Part shown: positions 32,249 through 33,455 of the stretch, piece by piece
How positions within the stretch are numbered: the first letter of the stretch is position 1
Layout: the number at the start of each line of letters is the position of its first letter
Translations under genes and position numbers: made by a program
Origin: Thermodesulfobacteriota bacterium
GTDB taxonomy: Bacteria; Desulfobacterota; Deferrisomatia; Deferrisomatales; JACRMM01
Assembly (NCBI GenBank): GCA_040756475.1
Contig: JBFLZB010000019.1
Coordinates: 8,054 to 41,508, forward strand
Direction: 5' to 3'
DNA: 33,455 bases
Notes under the pieces: model-generated
What the model was told of the DNA's origin: nothing
Databases searched by the model: none
What the model saw: the letters and a program-made list of their open reading frames with translations, nothing else

Positions 32249-33120
32249 TGGGGCGCTACCTGGATATCCGCCTCCTCCAGATGGGGTACGAGGCCCGCGA
32301 CATCCGCCACCACGTGGAGAAGCTCAAGGGGCTCATCGCCGAGCACCGGCAGGCGGACCTCCTGGTGTTTCCCGAGCTGTGCCTGCACGGGCACCCCTCC
32401 CTGGAGAAGCCCGAGGGCTTCCTGTACCGGAAGATGCGCGTCGCCTATGGCCCCATCTCGACGGACCTGTACCGCTTCGTGCGAGACGTCGGGGCCCGGG
32501 TCGTGATCGGCGAGATGCAGCGCAAGGGCGACGAGCTCTTCAACGTGGCCACCTACCTGGACGACGAGCGGGTCCCCCAGCATTACGTGAAGACCCACGT
32601 GCACTGGACGGAGCGCTTCGTCCCCGGCCGCGCCCTGCGCATCTTCGAGACGGCCTTTGGAGCGCTGGGCGTCAACATCTGCTTCGACGCAGCGTTTCCC
32701 GAGGTGTGGCGGACGCTCGCGCTCCTGGGTGCCGAGGTGATCGTCAACCTCTCTGCCGTGCCGGCCTCGTTTCCCTCCCGGTACGTGCACCGGCGCATGA
32801 GCGCCGCTGCGCTGAACAACCAGGTGTTCGTGGTCTACGCCAACCGGCCCGGGCCGGTGTTCTCGGGGGAGAGCGCCGTCTTCGACCCCAGGGGCGAGAC
32901 GCTGGCGGGCCTGGGTCCGGACGAAGGGACGCTGCGGGTGCGTCTGGACCGGGAGCAGGTGGCCCGGTGGCGGGAGGAGGAGCCCCTCTGGCCCCACCGC
33001 CGGCCCCAGCTCTACCGTCCGGTGACCGCGTCCCACGGGCACGGCCGGCGCCCGGAGTTTCCCGCGGACGGGCAGGAGAGGGGGGACGGACCCCTCGCCG
33101 CGGCCGGAGGGGGGCTGTGA
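32248..33120 (+). CDS. Nitrilase-superfamily carbon-nitrogen hydrolase
   Basis: 290 residues from ATG 32248, overlapping the preceding stop by one base (TGATG); GTG 32245 is a possible alternative. The Glu-Lys-Cys triad is visible: E43 in VFPELCLHG, K115 in YVKTHVHW and C145 in GVNICFDAAFPE, with RMSAAALNNQVFVVYANR further on. Superfamily members hydrolyse amides or nitriles, or act as glutamine amidase domains. The final 35 residues are low-complexity and beyond the fold. Tight coupling to the amidotransferase suggests that they act on the same compound class, one forming and the other cleaving an amide, or both feeding ammonia; substrate unknown. Confidence 0.9.
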   Translation: MGRYLDIRLLQMGYEARDIRHHVEKLKGLIAEHRQADLLVFPELCLHGHPSLEKPEGFLYRKMRVAYGPISTDLYRFVRDVGARVVIGEMQRKGDELFNVATYLDDERVPQHYVKTHVHWTERFVPGRALRIFETAFGALGVNICFDAAFPEVWRTLALLGAEVIVNLSAVPASFPSRYVHRRMSAAALNNQVFVVYANRPGPVFSGESAVFDPRGETLAGLGPDEGTLRVRLDREQVARWREEEPLWPHRRPQLYRPVTASHGHGRRPEFPADGQERGDGPLAAAGGGL

Positions 33121-33437
33121 CGGGGCGGCGCCGATCCTCCTCGGGGAGCGGTGCGCCGGCCGAGCGGCTCAACCTGGCCTGCCACCGCTATCACAGACGG
33201 GAGGTAAATCCCCACGTCACCAATGCGCTGCTGCACCTGGGGCTGGCCCGCCGCGCTGCCCGGCGGCGCGACCGGGAGAGCGCCCGGCGAGAGTACGCGC
33301 GCAGTCTCACCTGCTGGAAGAAGGCCGACCTCCAGGACGGTGGGCGGTGGGATCGGGAGGTGCGCCTGGTGCAGCGCGAAAAGAGCGAGCTGCCGCCAGC
33401 CGGTTCTGGAACGGGAGGAAGTCGCCGCGGACCTTGA
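33117..33437 (+). CDS. Small hypothetical protein coupled to the nitrilase gene
   Basis: 106 residues from GTG 33117, overlapping the nitrilase TGA (GTGA). Not recognised. A basic Ser/Arg-rich start is followed by a helical, TPR-like stretch (residues about 30-70: HVTNALLHLGLARRAARRRDRESARREYARSLTCWKK is paraphrased here by its key pattern, alanine/arginine-rich helices). The stop-start overlap and open frame make it likely real, but high GC means a chance frame cannot be excluded. The remaining 18 nt of the window hold nothing. Confidence 0.5.
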   Translation: MTGRRRSSSGSGAPAERLNLACHRYHRREVNPHVTNALLHLGLARRAARRRDRESARREYARSLTCWKKADLQDGGRWDREVRLVQREKSELPPAGSGTGGSRRGP

Positions 33438-33455
33438 AGTCTCGTTCGGCTCCGG

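Overview
The window comes from a GC-rich bacterial chromosome (clearly well above 60% G+C over most of its length). An anaerobe-type flavodiiron protein, a single-cluster ferredoxin, hypCDE for NiFe-hydrogenase maturation, a ThiS-like/ThiF fusion and a sigma-54 NtrC-type regulator together point to an anaerobic or microaerophilic Gram-negative, most likely a relative of Desulfobacterota/Desulfuromonadia. That placement is inferred from gene content; there is no rRNA here to confirm it.

Layout. 1-3.1 kb: end-truncated MFS transporter, divergent fprA-type flavodiiron protein, and a convergent cyclophilin. 3.3-8.85 kb: a minus-strand type III restriction-modification operon (mod, rhuM, res) with 4-nt overlaps at both junctions and a RhuM-family gene between mod and res. 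mod carries a low-GC core and an in-frame palindromic element. 9.0-10.4 kb: an AT-richer, overlapping two-gene cassette of no recognised family (300-residue soluble protein, then 160-residue multi-pass membrane protein). 10.4-15.5 kb: a segment bounded by two 96-nt direct repeats (89/96 identical), holding a UvrD/PcrA-like helicase, a truncated REP-associated tyrosine transposase (RAYT) remnant and a low-GC alpha/beta-hydrolase lipoprotein. This 3.3-15.5 kb block is the accessory part of the window.

15.6-21.3 kb: ferredoxin between two copies of a GTAGGGGCGACGCA-type palindrome; a thiF-gdpD-glpD cluster that would turn glycerophosphodiesters into dihydroxyacetone phosphate; a baeRF-type (bacterial eRF1-like) protein with a GGWSQ motif and zinc ribbon; and a PHP phosphoesterase. 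21.4-25.8 kb: tRNA-Arg(CCU) immediately followed by an HU-family gene, then overlapping hypC-hypD-hypE and an orphan sigma-54 response regulator. 25.8-27.1 kb: a hexanucleotide repeat hairpin next to an intact RAYT transposase with a C-terminal DnaA-like helix-turn-helix domain. 27.1-29.75 kb: slipin and a GNAT-histone-deacetylase-like fusion. 30.0-33.4 kb: a MarR regulator followed by tightly overlapping genes for an asparagine-synthetase-like amidotransferase, a nitrilase-superfamily amidase and a small unknown protein.

The best candidates for something undescribed are the unknown two-gene cassette beside the type III system, the RhuM-containing type III operon with the palindrome inside Mod, the MarR/AsnB-like/nitrilase operon, and the GNAT-HDAC fusion. 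All functions are assigned by reading motifs, without database searches.
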